Assembly (NCBI RefSeq): GCF_029761935.1
Contig: NZ_CP121699.1
Span: 2,790,001-2,854,000 of the forward strand
Direction: 5' to 3'
From: Microbacterium testaceum
Lineage (GTDB): Bacteria; Actinomycetota; Actinomycetes; Actinomycetales; Microbacteriaceae
Length of the DNA: 64,000 bases
Shown: positions 8,190 to 16,446 of the stretch, one piece after another
Layout of the letters: every line of letters begins with the position of its first letter
How positions within the stretch are numbered: the stretch's first letter is position 1
Position numbers and translations under genes: made by a program
The notes under the pieces: model-generated
What the model was told of the DNA's origin: nothing
Databases searched by the model: none
The model's input: only the letters and a program-made list of their open reading frames with translations

Positions 8190-9644
8190 ATGAACCGACC
8201 CTCGGGTCCCGCCGTCGACCGCGCCGAGTCGGGCGAGCCGAAGAGGCAGCTCCGCCGCGCGATGGACGCGCGCCACCTCGTCATGATCGCCCTCGGCGGC
8301 GTCATCGGGTCGGGTCTCTTCCTGAGCTCGGGTTACACGATCGCCCAGGCGGGTCCGCTCGGGGCCGTGCTCGCGTACCTGCTCGGCGCTTTCGTCGTGT
8401 GGCTCGTGATGGTGTGCCTCGGCGAGCTCGCGGTGACCTACCCCGTCTCGGGCTCGATCCATATTTACGCCGCGCGCACCATGGGGCCGGCGACGGGCTT
8501 CGCCACGGCGTGGCTGTACTGGCTGTGCTGGGTCGTCGCGCTGGGGTCGGAGTTCACGGCATCCGGGATCCTCATGCAGAGGTGGTTCCCGAACGTCGAC
8601 GTGTGGGTGTGGTGCGTGGTCTTCGCCGCGGTGCTGTTCACCCTCAACGCCATCTCGGCGCGCGTGTTCGGTGAGACCGAGTTCTGGTTCGCCCTCATCA
8701 AGGTGCTCGCGATCGTCGCCCTCATCGTGCTGGGCGGCATGGCGATCTTCGGCTTCACCCCGCTCTCGTCCGAGCCGCACGAGGCGGTGCTGCTGAGCAA
8801 CTTCGTCACGCCCGAGGGGCTTCTGCCCGCGGGTCTCGGCGGAGTGCTCATCACCTCGCTCGCCGTGTTCTACGCCTTCAGCGGTGCGGAGATCGTCGGT
8901 GTCGCCGCCGGTGAGACGAAGGACCCCGCCCGCAACATCCCCCGCGCGCTGCGCTCGACGGTGCTGCGTCTGCTCGTGCTCTTCGTCGGCTCGATCGTCG
9001 TGATCGCCGCGCTCCTGCCGTACGACGAGGCCGGCGTCAGCGAGAGCCCCTTCGTCGAGGTCTTCGACATCGTCGGGGTGCCCTACGCCGCCGACATCAT
9101 GAACTTCGTCGTCATCACGGCCCTGCTCTCGGTGGGCAACAGCGGGCTGTACTCCTGCGCGCGCATGCTCTTCTCTCTCGCCGAGGAGGGATACGCGCCC
9201 CGCGCCTTCACGAAGCTCACGCGCCGCGGTATCCCGATGGTGGCGTTGCTGGTGAGCCTCGCGATCGGCCTCGTCTCGCTGATCACCAGCGTCGTCGCCG
9301 CCGAGACGGTGTACATCGTGCTCGTGTCGATCGCCGGCTTCGCGGCGGTGGCGGTGTGGATGGCGATCGTCGCTGCGCAGTTCTTTCACCGGCGCCAGTT
9401 CTTGCGCGAGGGAGGAGACCTCTCGACCCTCGCCTACCGCACGCCGATGTACCCGCTCGTGCCGATCCTCGCCTTCGTGCTGTTGACCGCGTCGATCGTG
9501 GCGATCGCGTTCGACCCGAACCAGGTCGCCGCCCTGTACTTCGGCATCCCGTTCGTGGGGCTCTGCTACCTGTTTTTCTGGCTGCGCTACGGCCGTAGGG
9601 GTACGGTTCCCGAGCGCCGCGATGAAGAGGCGCCGGTCGCCTGA
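8190..9644 (+). CDS. Amino-acid permease (APC superfamily)
   Basis: 484 residues with about 12 hydrophobic segments. The first carries the substrate-binding signature ALGGVIGSGLF, followed by AQAGPLGAVLAY and GELAVTYPVSGSIH, as in amino-acid:proton symporters of the AAT/GABA-permease type. SGAEIVGVAAGETKDP, typical of transmembrane segment 6 and the following loop, is also present. The ATG at 8190 gives a short cytosolic tail before the first helix; an upstream extension would overlap the divergent PLP-enzyme gene. It is followed in the same direction by an amine oxidase, which suggests uptake and oxidation of an amine or amino acid, but the 117-bp gap leaves co-transcription open. Confidence 0.88.
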   Translation: MNRPSGPAVDRAESGEPKRQLRRAMDARHLVMIALGGVIGSGLFLSSGYTIAQAGPLGAVLAYLLGAFVVWLVMVCLGELAVTYPVSGSIHIYAARTMGPATGFATAWLYWLCWVVALGSEFTASGILMQRWFPNVDVWVWCVVFAAVLFTLNAISARVFGETEFWFALIKVLAIVALIVLGGMAIFGFTPLSSEPHEAVLLSNFVTPEGLLPAGLGGVLITSLAVFYAFSGAEIVGVAAGETKDPARNIPRALRSTVLRLLVLFVGSIVVIAALLPYDEAGVSESPFVEVFDIVGVPYAADIMNFVVITALLSVGNSGLYSCARMLFSLAEEGYAPRAFTKLTRRGIPMVALLVSLAIGLVSLITSVVAAETVYIVLVSIAGFAAVAVWMAIVAAQFFHRRQFLREGGDLSTLAYRTPMYPLVPILAFVLLTASIVAIAFDPNQVAALYFGIPFVGLCYLFFWLRYGRRGTVPERRDEEAPVA

Positions 9645-9761
9645 ACCGTGCGGTGTGTACACCGCGTCCAGCCCGCCGCCGCTCGCACGCCAGAGTGGCG
9701 GATGCCGAGAGCTCGTCGCCCGCAGTAGCGTCGCCGGAACATCGAGCACGCGGGAGGGCCC

Positions 9762-11084
9762 ATGGAAACCGTCGACACTCTGGTCGTCGGGGCGGGGATC
9801 TCGGGACTCGCCGCCGCTCGTCTCCTCGCGCGGGGCGGGCGCCGGGTCGTCGTGCTCGAGGCGCGGGACCGGGTGGGTGGGCGCGTGTTCACCGATCGCT
9901 CCGGCGGCCACGTCACCGATCGCGGCGCATCGTGGATCCACGGCATCACCGACAGCCCCGTCGCGGCCGCGGCGCGAGCCTTCGGCATGCCGATGGTGGA
10001 GTTCACCGTCGGCGGGTATCAGCCCGACTCCCGCCCGTTGGCGTACTTCGACCCCCGGGGTCGGCGCCTCGACGTCGACGCGGTGGCGGGATACGCCGCA
10101 GACATCCGCGCGCTCAACGCGACGCTCACGCGCGTCATCGGCGACGCCGAGCCGGACGCGACCTACGCGGACGTCGTCGAGCGTGCTCTCGCTCTGCAGG
10201 ACTGGGATGCCGAGCGTAAGGAGCGTGTGCGGGAGTACAACGACCGCCGCGCTCAGGAGCAGTACGGCATCGGCATGGCCGAGCTCGGTGCCCACGGTCT
10301 CGACGATGACACCGTCGACGGCGACGAGGTCGTCTTCCCCCGGGGCTATGACGAGCTCGCGACGAACCTCGCGGTGGGTCTCGACGTCCGTCTCGGTCAC
10401 GTCGTGTCGCGCGTCGAGCGTTCGGCCGCCGGCGTCGTGGTCGACACGGACCGCGGGACGTTCGTGGCGAGGGAGGCCGTGGTCACGGTCCCCGTCGGCG
10501 TCTTGCACGCCGGAGGCCTGGTGATCGAGCCCCCTCTCCCGCAGCCGCATCGCCGGGCGCTCGGGCTGCTTCGGATGAACGCCTTCGAGAAGGTGGTGCT
10601 GCGCTTCGCCGAGCGATTCTGGGATGCCGGGGTCTACGGCATCCGTCAGCTCGGCGACGAGGGGGAGTGGTGGCACTCCTGGTACGACCTCGGGCGGCTT
10701 CACGACGAGCCCGCCCTGCTCACGTTCGCCGCGGGACCCGCCGCGGTGGCGACGCGCGAGTGGAGCGACGAGCGGATCATCGCGTCGACGATGGTCCAGC
10801 TGCGCCGCCTCTATGGCGACGGTGTTCCCGATCCGACGAGCGCGATCGTCACGCGTTGGCAGGACGACCCGTTCTCACGAGGGTCCTACGCGTACATGCT
10901 TCCCGGTTCGGTCGGCGCCGACCACGACGATCTCGCCGCCCCGGTCGACGGGGTGCTGCATCTCGCCGGCGAGGCGACGTGGGGTGACGACCCCGCCACC
11001 GTCCCCGGTGCGCTGCTCTCGGGACACCGGGCGGCGCAGAACGTTCTCGCTCGCGAGATCCCCGTCAGCGACCTGTGGGCGTGA
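9762..11084 (+). CDS. FAD-dependent amine oxidase
   Basis: 440 residues. The N-terminal Rossmann motif VVGAGISGLAAARLLARGG, the second glycine-rich piece RDRVGGRV, and the C-terminal FAD-binding stretch LAGEATWGDD are all in place, as in monoamine and polyamine oxidases. It oxidises an amine to an aldehyde or imine with release of ammonia and H2O2; the substrate is not evident. The ATG at 9762 follows GGGAGG at a normal distance. It may work with the permease just upstream. Its stop lies 4 bp from the end of the convergent sulfurtransferase gene. Confidence 0.88.
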   Translation: METVDTLVVGAGISGLAAARLLARGGRRVVVLEARDRVGGRVFTDRSGGHVTDRGASWIHGITDSPVAAAARAFGMPMVEFTVGGYQPDSRPLAYFDPRGRRLDVDAVAGYAADIRALNATLTRVIGDAEPDATYADVVERALALQDWDAERKERVREYNDRRAQEQYGIGMAELGAHGLDDDTVDGDEVVFPRGYDELATNLAVGLDVRLGHVVSRVERSAAGVVVDTDRGTFVAREAVVTVPVGVLHAGGLVIEPPLPQPHRRALGLLRMNAFEKVVLRFAERFWDAGVYGIRQLGDEGEWWHSWYDLGRLHDEPALLTFAAGPAAVATREWSDERIIASTMVQLRRLYGDGVPDPTSAIVTRWQDDPFSRGSYAYMLPGSVGADHDDLAAPVDGVLHLAGEATWGDDPATVPGALLSGHRAAQNVLAREIPVSDLWA

Positions 11085-11088
11085 CTGC

Positions 11089-11952
11089 TCAGCGCGGCTC
11101 CGGCCCCGTCGCCACGGGCAGCTCGGGGTGGTTCGACCACTGGCTCCATGACCCGGCGAAGACCCGCGGCTCGAAGCCCGCGAGCGTCAGGGCGACCGCC
11201 TGGTGCGCCGCCGTCACGCCCGACCCGCAGTAGACGCCGACGCTCATGCCGTCTTCGGCCCCCAGCATCCGGAACCGCGAACGCAGGTCGTCGGGGGAGC
11301 GGAAGCGGCCGTCGCCGCCGACGTTCTCGGTGGTCGGGGCGCTCACCGCCCCGGGCACGTGTCCCGCGCGCGGGTCGATGGGTTCCACCTCGCCGCGATA
11401 GCGCTCGCCCGCCCGCGCGTCGAGCAGGAGGCCGTCCTCGGCGAAGGATGCCACCTCGTCGAGTGCGAGGGTGGGCAGGGCCCCGTAGGCCAGCGAGATC
11501 GAGCCGGGGACGGGAGTCGCGGCATCCCCCTTCTCGGTCTTATAGCCGGCGTCGGTCCACGCACGCAGAGCGCCGTCGAGCACACGCACATCGGTGAACC
11601 CCGCGTAGCGCAAAAGCCACCACGCCCGCGCGCTCGCCATGTTCTTGGCGTCGTCGTAGACCACGACGGTGTCACCGGCATCGATCCCCCAGCCGCGGGC
11701 TGTCGCCTGCAGGTGAATGAGCGGCGGGAGCGGATGCCGACCTTCGGTGACGGGAGCGTCATGGTCGGCAAGGTCGCGATCGAGAGCGACGTACTGCGCC
11801 CCCGGAACGTGGCCAGAGCGGTAGTCGGGCCGCCCGTCGGGGCGGTCCAGTCGCCAGCGCACGTCGAGCACCCGGACGGGGCCGCCGTCGGCGTAGCGGC
11901 CCGCGGACAGGGCGTCGTGCAGTTCTTCGGCGGTGGTGAGGATCGAGGCCAT
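11089..11952 (-). CDS. Two-domain sulfurtransferase (thiosulfate/3-mercaptopyruvate type)
   Basis: 287 residues made of two rhodanese domains. The N-terminal domain (about 1-145) is structural and has no active Cys. The C-terminal domain has the active loop CGSGVTA with the persulfide-carrying Cys around residue 235; the CGSGVT form is closer to mercaptopyruvate sulfurtransferases than to the CRxGxT of thiosulfate enzymes. It moves sulfur from a donor to thiophilic acceptors such as cyanide or thioredoxin. Start at 11952 (GAGGG upstream). It lies 4 bp after the DUF4188 gene, so the two form an operon that faces the MerR gene. Confidence 0.88.
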   Translation of the reverse strand: MASILTTAEELHDALSAGRYADGGPVRVLDVRWRLDRPDGRPDYRSGHVPGAQYVALDRDLADHDAPVTEGRHPLPPLIHLQATARGWGIDAGDTVVVYDDAKNMASARAWWLLRYAGFTDVRVLDGALRAWTDAGYKTEKGDAATPVPGSISLAYGALPTLALDEVASFAEDGLLLDARAGERYRGEVEPIDPRAGHVPGAVSAPTTENVGGDGRFRSPDDLRSRFRMLGAEDGMSVGVYCGSGVTAAHQAVALTLAGFEPRVFAGSWSQWSNHPELPVATGPEPR

Positions 11953-11956
11953 GCCC

Positions 11957-12469
11957 TCAGTCTGTCGCTCCGGCGGGTGCGGCGGCACCACCCGTGCGAC
12001 CGTCGGCCACGCGTGCCCGGGCCCGGTCGTGTCGCGAGGCGACGGGCACGATCTCGGTCGCCCGCGGCAGACCCATCGGCGGGGTTGCGACGTAGATGGT
12101 CTCAGCGCGCTCGACCACGTGCGTCTCGTGCCAGATGCCGACCGCGCCGGGGTTCTTCCGCCCCCGCTGATTGAAACGCGTCCAGGCGGGCCGGTGCTCC
12201 TGGGCCGGCGCCGAGGCGTAGGCATAGAGCTTGTCGAGCGACGACCAGTACTGCACGAGGTAGGGACCCCGGGAGCCGAGCAGCATCGTGAAACCGAGGA
12301 GCCCGGAGTCGGGGTCGGTGCTCAGCTCGCGCAGCATCCTGGGCATGTCGGCCATCAGCGGCATCCACTGGTCGGGTCGCCACCACTTGTTGACCGTCAT
12401 GCCGATGTGGAACACGACGAGTTCGCCGTCGTAGCGGTGGGTCGTTCGTCCCGGATTGATGGATGCCAT
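11957..12469 (-). CDS. DUF4188 domain protein
   Basis: 170 residues that match the DUF4188 family as I remember it: VFHIGMTVNKWWRPDQW near the N-terminus, GFTMLLGSRGP, VQYWSSLDKLYAYA, then a HRPAWTRFN core and GIWHETHVV. The fold is expected to be a dimeric alpha-beta barrel like small monooxygenases and chlorite-dismutase relatives; no function is established. The last ~30 residues are low-complexity. First gene of a two-gene operon with the sulfurtransferase; its promoter region holds the two palindromes at 12485-12522 and is shared with the divergent MerR gene, so it is the likely regulatory target. Confidence 0.75.
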   Translation of the reverse strand: MASINPGRTTHRYDGELVVFHIGMTVNKWWRPDQWMPLMADMPRMLRELSTDPDSGLLGFTMLLGSRGPYLVQYWSSLDKLYAYASAPAQEHRPAWTRFNQRGRKNPGAVGIWHETHVVERAETIYVATPPMGLPRATEIVPVASRHDRARARVADGRTGGAAAPAGATD

Positions 12470-12480
12470 GGCTCGTCCTC

Positions 12481-12526
12481 ACTCGATAGTGTCGCTATCC
12501 AGTGTTAGATAGTCTTGCTATCGAGT
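12481..12526. promoter_or_regulatory. Tandem palindromic operator between DUF4188 and merR genes
   Basis: Two 15-bp palindromes with arms GATAG/CTATC: 12485-12499 (GATAGTGTCGCTATC) and 12508-12522 (GATAGTCTTGCTATC), 23 bp centre to centre. A longer inverted repeat, ACTCGATAG (12481-12489) with CTATCGAGT (12518-12526), spans both. They fill the 70-bp divergent promoter region, which fits binding by the MerR-family product encoded 14 bp downstream. Who binds is inference; the symmetry is direct. Confidence 0.85.
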
Positions 12527-12539
12527 CAAGGGGCGAGCG

Positions 12540-13151
12540 GTGCGGATTTCGGAACTATCGGCGACCAGCGGAGTACCCGTCGCCACCATCAAGTACTACC
12601 TGCGCGAGCGGCTGTTGCCCGAGGGTGAGCGCACCTCGCCGACGCAGGCGAGCTACGGAGCCTCGCACGTGCAGCGCCTCGGCGTCATCCGCGCGCTCGT
12701 CGACGCGGGCGTCGGGATCGCGGGGGTGCGCAAGGTGATCGGCGTGCTCGAAGAGCCGCCGGAGAATCCCTACGACCTGCTCGGCGCCGCCAATGCCGCC
12801 GTGACCCCGGTGGTCGACGGCGACCTCGACCTGACCGCGGCGACCGCGCTGCTCGAGCGCATGGGCGGATCACCCGTCGACTGTTTTCCCGACCAGCTCC
12901 GTGCCGTCGCCCAGGCTCTCGCGACGCTCGATCGCGCCGGGTTCACCGTGCCGCCGTCGGTGATGGACAGCTACGTCACGTATCTCGCCGCGATCGGCGA
13001 GGCGGAGCTCGCCGCGACACCCGAGACGTCGATGGACGACGCTGTGCGCTACGTCGTGCTCGGCACCGCACTCGTCGAGCCGCTCATTCTGGCCCTGCGG
13101 CGGGTCGGCGAGCAGATCGCGGCGTCGAGACGCTTCTCGGCGGAAGGCTAG
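12540..13151 (+). CDS. MerR-family transcriptional regulator
   Basis: 203 residues. The N-terminal winged helix-turn-helix reads RISELSATSGVPVATIKYYLRERLLP, the classic MerR start, followed by YGASHVQRLGVIRALVDAGVGIAGVR. The C-terminal ~110 residues form a helical effector domain with few cysteines (one Cys near residue 118), so it is not an evident metal sensor. The GTG at 12540 begins directly at the DNA-binding domain. It is divergent from the DUF4188-sulfurtransferase operon over the palindromic operator. Its last 4 bp overlap the end of the convergent DUF4287 gene. Confidence 0.88.
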   Translation: MRISELSATSGVPVATIKYYLRERLLPEGERTSPTQASYGASHVQRLGVIRALVDAGVGIAGVRKVIGVLEEPPENPYDLLGAANAAVTPVVDGDLDLTAATALLERMGGSPVDCFPDQLRAVAQALATLDRAGFTVPPSVMDSYVTYLAAIGEAELAATPETSMDDAVRYVVLGTALVEPLILALRRVGEQIAASRRFSAEG

Positions 13152-13438
13152 GGGTTCGGATTCGACGTCGCGCCGTCGAGCCAGAGAGTGACGCTCTGGT
13201 CGCCGTGCGGCCCGCTGCGACCGGCGTGCTTATCGCGGATCTGCGGGCCTTTCGTGATCACGTGCACGAGGGCCATGCCGTGGCCGCGCCCGAGGTCGTA
13301 GTCGTCTTTCACCCACTCGAGGATCGGGGTCGCCTTCGTGCCCGGACCGAAACCGCGCTCTTCGGCGAGGGCGATGAACTGCCGCGGGGTGAGGCCCGTC
13401 TTGGTCTCGATGTTGTCGAGATACGCCTGGAAAGACAT
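13148..13438 (-). CDS. DUF4287 domain protein
   Basis: 96 residues. MSFQAYLDNIETKTGLTPR followed by ILEWVKDDYDLGRGHGMALVH is the pattern of DUF4287, a short helical domain widespread in actinobacteria and proteobacteria with no known activity. In some relatives it is followed by a DUF5655 domain; here only a short charged tail remains. The gene ends inside the convergent merR gene (4-bp overlap). Confidence 0.8.
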   Translation of the reverse strand: MSFQAYLDNIETKTGLTPRQFIALAEERGFGPGTKATPILEWVKDDYDLGRGHGMALVHVITKGPQIRDKHAGRSGPHGDQSVTLWLDGATSNPNP

Positions 13439-13519
13439 GGCCGCAGGCTAGCGCGCACCTCCGACGGGGGTCCAGGCGAGAGCGTGGATCGGCCTCGCCG
13501 GCCGTTGTACGGTCGAGGG

Positions 13520-13981
13520 ATGGTCGTCACCGTGCATCGTTCCGCTGTCGCCGACATCGCCCCGCTCACGCTGTACCGCATCCTCTGGATGCGAGTGGCC
13601 GTGTTCGTGGTCGAGCAGGAGGCCGCTTACCCCGAGATCGACGGCCGCGACATCGAGCCCGGCGCCGAGCTGTTCTGGGCCGCCGACGGCGACGAGATCC
13701 TCGCGACGCTCCGCGTTCTCCGGGAGGCGGGGAACACGCGCATCGGCCGGGTCGCCACCGCTCCCGCGGCTCGAGGGCGCGGCATCGCCGCCGACCTCAT
13801 GCGAGCGGCGATCGATCTCCTGGATGCCGAGGCTCCCGGCATCCCGATCCTGCTCGACGCTCAGGCGCACCTCGCGCCCTGGTACGGGCGGTTCGGCTTC
13901 GTCGTGTCAGGGGCCCCCTTCGCCGAGGACGGGATTCCCCACGTGCCGATGCGGCGCACCCTCCTCGCCGGCGAGCGCTGA
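13520..13981 (+). CDS. ElaA-like GNAT acetyltransferase
   Basis: 153 residues. LYRILWMRVAVFVVEQE and DGRDIEPGAELFW match the start of the ElaA family. The acetyl-CoA pyrophosphate loop is APAARGRGIAADLM, and LDAQAHLAPWYGRFGF is the ElaA-type C-terminal strand-helix with the Tyr that usually acts as general acid. The acceptor substrate is unknown. TACGGT lies exactly 6 nt before the ATG at 13520, so the mRNA is probably leaderless. It converges with a small membrane-protein gene 1 bp beyond its stop. Confidence 0.87.
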   Translation: MVVTVHRSAVADIAPLTLYRILWMRVAVFVVEQEAAYPEIDGRDIEPGAELFWAADGDEILATLRVLREAGNTRIGRVATAPAARGRGIAADLMRAAIDLLDAEAPGIPILLDAQAHLAPWYGRFGFVVSGAPFAEDGIPHVPMRRTLLAGER

Positions 13982-13982
13982 C

Positions 13983-14204
13983 CTAGAGCTGGATGCCGTT
14001 GTCCTCGTCGTTCACGCCGACGTTGCGTCCGCGGCTCGACTCGTAAGCGAGGAGCCACCCGACCGACACCGCGGCGGCGATGACGATTCCGAGCCAGATG
14101 TTCTGCCACACCAAGCCGAACAGCACCCCCAGGCCGAGCAGGAGCACGCTCCCGAGAACCCAGTACGTCCGTCCGCGAGGCCAGCCCGTTCCCGTCTGCG
14201 TCAT
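13983..14204 (-). CDS. Small two-helix membrane protein, unknown function
   Basis: 73 residues that I cannot assign to a family. Two hydrophobic stretches (about residues 15-32 and 35-53) are separated by a very short turn containing QNIW, giving a helical hairpin. The tail SSRGRNVGVNDEDNGIQL is polar. It lies between the ElaA-like gene, which converges on it, and the glycosylase gene upstream on the same strand (16 bp), with which it may be co-transcribed. Confidence 0.7.
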   Translation of the reverse strand: MTQTGTGWPRGRTYWVLGSVLLLGLGVLFGLVWQNIWLGIVIAAAVSVGWLLAYESSRGRNVGVNDEDNGIQL

Positions 14205-14220
14205 GGGCTCAGCCTAGGGC

Positions 14221-15210
14221 TCACCGATCGCGGTGATCCTCGGGGTGCAGGCGCGGGCCGCGGCGCGGTTCGAGCGCTGAGCCGGCGTAGATCAGACGGA
14301 TGACGCGCTGACGGTGCCCGGCGAACGGCTCGAGCAGCTCGAGCATGCCGTCGTCGTCGGTGCGATGCCCCGTGAGGGCGAAACCCACCTGATGGGAGAG
14401 ATGGTAGTCGCCGACGCTCACGGCATCCGGATCGCCGAAGGCACGGATCCGCGTCTCGGCGCTCGTCCAGATGCCGACCCCGCGGAGGCTGATGAAGACG
14501 CGATCGCGGGCCTCGCCGTCGACGGCCGCCTCGGCGGCACGGACGATGGAGGCACCCCGGCGCGACGTCTCGACGATGGTGCGCGACTGCGGCGGCTCGA
14601 GACCCGCGCGATGCCAGGCCCACGAGGGGACGAGGCGCCACCCGTCGACGTCGGGAGGAGCGAACATCGGCCGAGGGGTCGGACCGGGAGCGCGCTCGCC
14701 GTACCAGGTGACGATGCTCCGCCAGGCGGAGAAGGCCTGCATGCTCGTGACCTTCTGCTCCATGATGGCGCTGACCAGCGCATCGAAGACGAGGTCGGTG
14801 CGGCCGATGCGGAGGTCGGGGTGCCGGCGATGCCACTCGGCGACGGACGGATGCCGCGACGCGTCGAAACCGTCGGGATCGTCGTCGCGACCGCACAGCG
14901 CGGGCAACTGGTCGAGAGCCCACTCGGCTCCCGGCCCCCACGCCGCGGCCTTGACCGCGCCGCCGACGCGCATGCGCAAGGCGAGGGTGGCGACCCCGAG
15001 GGGGGTGCGACTCACCCGCCAGACGACGCCGCCGGCCGAGAGCGGCTGCGAGGCGAAATACGTGGGGTCGTTCGCACCGTGACGCTGTGCCGCGACGGTA
15101 CGGCCGATGTCGACCGGACGGGCGGGGCGATACTCCGATTCGATCGGATCGCCCGCGGGGGCGACCAATTCACGCGGCGCGTGATGCCCGCGAACCCCGA
15201 TCGACCTCAT
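14221..15210 (-). CDS. HhH-GPD DNA glycosylase, AlkA-like (3-methyladenine type)
   Basis: 329 residues. The C-terminal half carries the helix-hairpin-helix LRGVGIWTSAETR followed by SVGDYHLSH, in which the Asp after Gly is the catalytic acid of HhH-GPD glycosylases. DALVSAIMEQKVT is the first core helix. There is no trailing four-Cys iron-sulfur loop, which points to AlkA rather than Nth/MutY. It would excise alkylated bases in base-excision repair. The N-terminal ~120 residues form a beta-rich region as in AlkA. Alone in its unit apart from the small membrane-protein gene behind it. Confidence 0.85.
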   Translation of the reverse strand: MRSIGVRGHHAPRELVAPAGDPIESEYRPARPVDIGRTVAAQRHGANDPTYFASQPLSAGGVVWRVSRTPLGVATLALRMRVGGAVKAAAWGPGAEWALDQLPALCGRDDDPDGFDASRHPSVAEWHRRHPDLRIGRTDLVFDALVSAIMEQKVTSMQAFSAWRSIVTWYGERAPGPTPRPMFAPPDVDGWRLVPSWAWHRAGLEPPQSRTIVETSRRGASIVRAAEAAVDGEARDRVFISLRGVGIWTSAETRIRAFGDPDAVSVGDYHLSHQVGFALTGHRTDDDGMLELLEPFAGHRQRVIRLIYAGSALEPRRGPRLHPEDHRDR

Positions 15211-15288
15211 GCCGACACCCTACGTCCGAGCGCCGACATCGCGGCATCCGGTCCCGCAGAATCCGCTCCCGCGGAGGGGGAAGAGGCG

Positions 15289-16011
15289 TCAGAACCGGTC
15301 GGGCGAGGGCGTGCCGTGTCCGTAGCGGATCGACACGTCGGCGTGGCGGTCGAAGCGGTACCCGACGCCGCGCACGGTGCGCACGATGTCCTCGTACACG
15401 CCGAGCTTCGCGCGCAGGCGCCGCACGTGCACGTCGATGGTGCGCTCGCCCGGGGCGTCATCGTCGGTCGAGCCCTCCCAGAGGGATGCCACCAGCTCGG
15501 TGCGCTCGATCGTGCGGCCTTCGCGCAGAACGAGGTACTGCAGCAGCTCGAACTCCTTGAACGTGAACGCAGCGGACTCGCCGTCGATGAGCACGCGCTT
15601 GCGCGAGATGTCGACCACGACGCCTCCCGGCGCGCGGTCCTCTTCGGCGGGCTCGTCCTTGGTGCGTGCGATCGCCGACGGCTCGTGCAGGGCGAGACGC
15701 ACCACGTCCACGTCGCGGCCACCGGACCCGACCGGGGCGAGGGCGACCGTCGCGTAGGTCTCGGCGGCGGGGGCCAGCTCGCCGAGCGTGCGGCGGAGGG
15801 CTTCGACGAGAGTACCGAGGCTGACGCCGGCGGCGGCGGCCTTCGCCTCGTCGATGCCGACATAGAGGGCGAAGCCCCGCGGGGCGGTGGTGGCGGGGGC
15901 GACGGGGCGAGCCGCAGGGGCCGACGCTGCGGTCGCGTGGGGAGCGGCGTCGCGGGCGGCGGGACGGGCGGCGGCGGTGGAGGGGCGGTCGAGAACGGCG
16001 GAGATCGACAT
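15289..16011 (-). CDS. Stand-alone OmpR/PhoB-type winged-helix regulator
   Basis: 240 residues. The C-terminal ~95 residues are a clear PhoB-type effector domain: FTFKEFELLQYLVLREG, RTIDVHVRRLRAKLG and VRTVRGVGYRF. In front there is no phosphoreceiver domain; instead there is an Ala/Pro-rich linker and a ~70-residue segment (GFALYVGIDEAKAAAAG to LAL) of unknown fold. DNA binding is therefore probably not controlled by phosphorylation. An AAGGA lies about 12 nt before the ATG. About 180 nt upstream is the cysteine-rich leader peptide at 16189-16290 with its own promoter, which suggests control by cysteine supply. Confidence 0.85.
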   Translation of the reverse strand: MSISAVLDRPSTAAARPAARDAAPHATAASAPAARPVAPATTAPRGFALYVGIDEAKAAAAGVSLGTLVEALRRTLGELAPAAETYATVALAPVGSGGRDVDVVRLALHEPSAIARTKDEPAEEDRAPGGVVVDISRKRVLIDGESAAFTFKEFELLQYLVLREGRTIERTELVASLWEGSTDDDAPGERTIDVHVRRLRAKLGVYEDIVRTVRGVGYRFDRHADVSIRYGHGTPSPDRF

Positions 16012-16188
16012 GAGGAGAGAATCCTTGGGTGTGTGAACCCGGGCGTCAACGAGAGCGGGGTTCGACGGGAGGGAGAGGCCGGAGGGCCGGAGTGCGGTGC
16101 CGGGATACGCGTGATCGACGCGGACGTCAGGCGGCCGGGGGACGACGTCGGTGTTCAGAAACCGAGGTGGTCCGAGCGAGGGTCGCTG

Positions 16189-16290
16189 TTAGCGGCACAT
16201 TCGACAACACATCGCAACGCGGCCGGGCATCATCATGCCGGCAGTCCTGTTCGCCTCCCGGGCGGACAGAGAACGCGCATTGAGAGTCAT
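16189..16290 (-). CDS. Cysteine-rich leader peptide, probably leaderless
   Basis: A 33-residue frame ending in RVAMCCRMCR and TAA: three Cys in the last six residues, two from adjacent TGT codons, which are rare here. The ATG (16290) comes 6 nt after a -10 box CATAAT with TTGACG 18 nt further up, so the transcript should begin at the start codon. Cys-rich leaderless mini-ORFs are known cysteine-sensing attenuators in mycobacteria, and similar RVxxAxCCR-like peptides precede sulfur genes in Streptomyces. A shorter version could start at one of the ATGs at codons 19-21. The next gene on the strand is the winged-helix regulator at 16011. Confidence 0.65.
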   Translation of the reverse strand: MTLNARSLSAREANRTAGMMMPGRVAMCCRMCR

Positions 16291-16296
16291 GGGGGG

Positions 16297-16326
16297 ATTA
16301 TGACGCAGCGTGTCCGACCTCGTCAA
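16297..16326 (-). promoter_or_regulatory. Sigma70-type promoter for the leader peptide
   Basis: On the minus strand: TTGACG (16326-16321), an 18-nt spacer, CATAAT (16302-16297), then CCCCCC and ATG at 16290. It is the closest match to the vegetative -35/-10 consensus noticed in this window. It lies in the 435-bp divergent region 16012-16446, which otherwise holds the leader peptide, a ~177-nt untranslated stretch before the regulator gene, and the -10-like TAGCCT 7 nt before the acetyltransferase at 16447. Confidence 0.75.
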
Positions 16327-16446
16327 ATCGGCATGGATGCCGTCAGAGGTGCGCATCATGCTCAGTTTCGCGGCCACGCGGGCCGTCGCACCGTGCACTC
16401 TGCCGCGACGGAGCCCGTCCATCGAGGGCGGCGTAGCCTCTCCGTC

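Noticed and set aside
8127..10703. 858-codon minus-strand frame opposite the permease and amine oxidase
   Set aside because: Composition is rich in Glu, Arg, His and Asp as in antisense frames of GC-rich genes; it crosses two well-supported genes.
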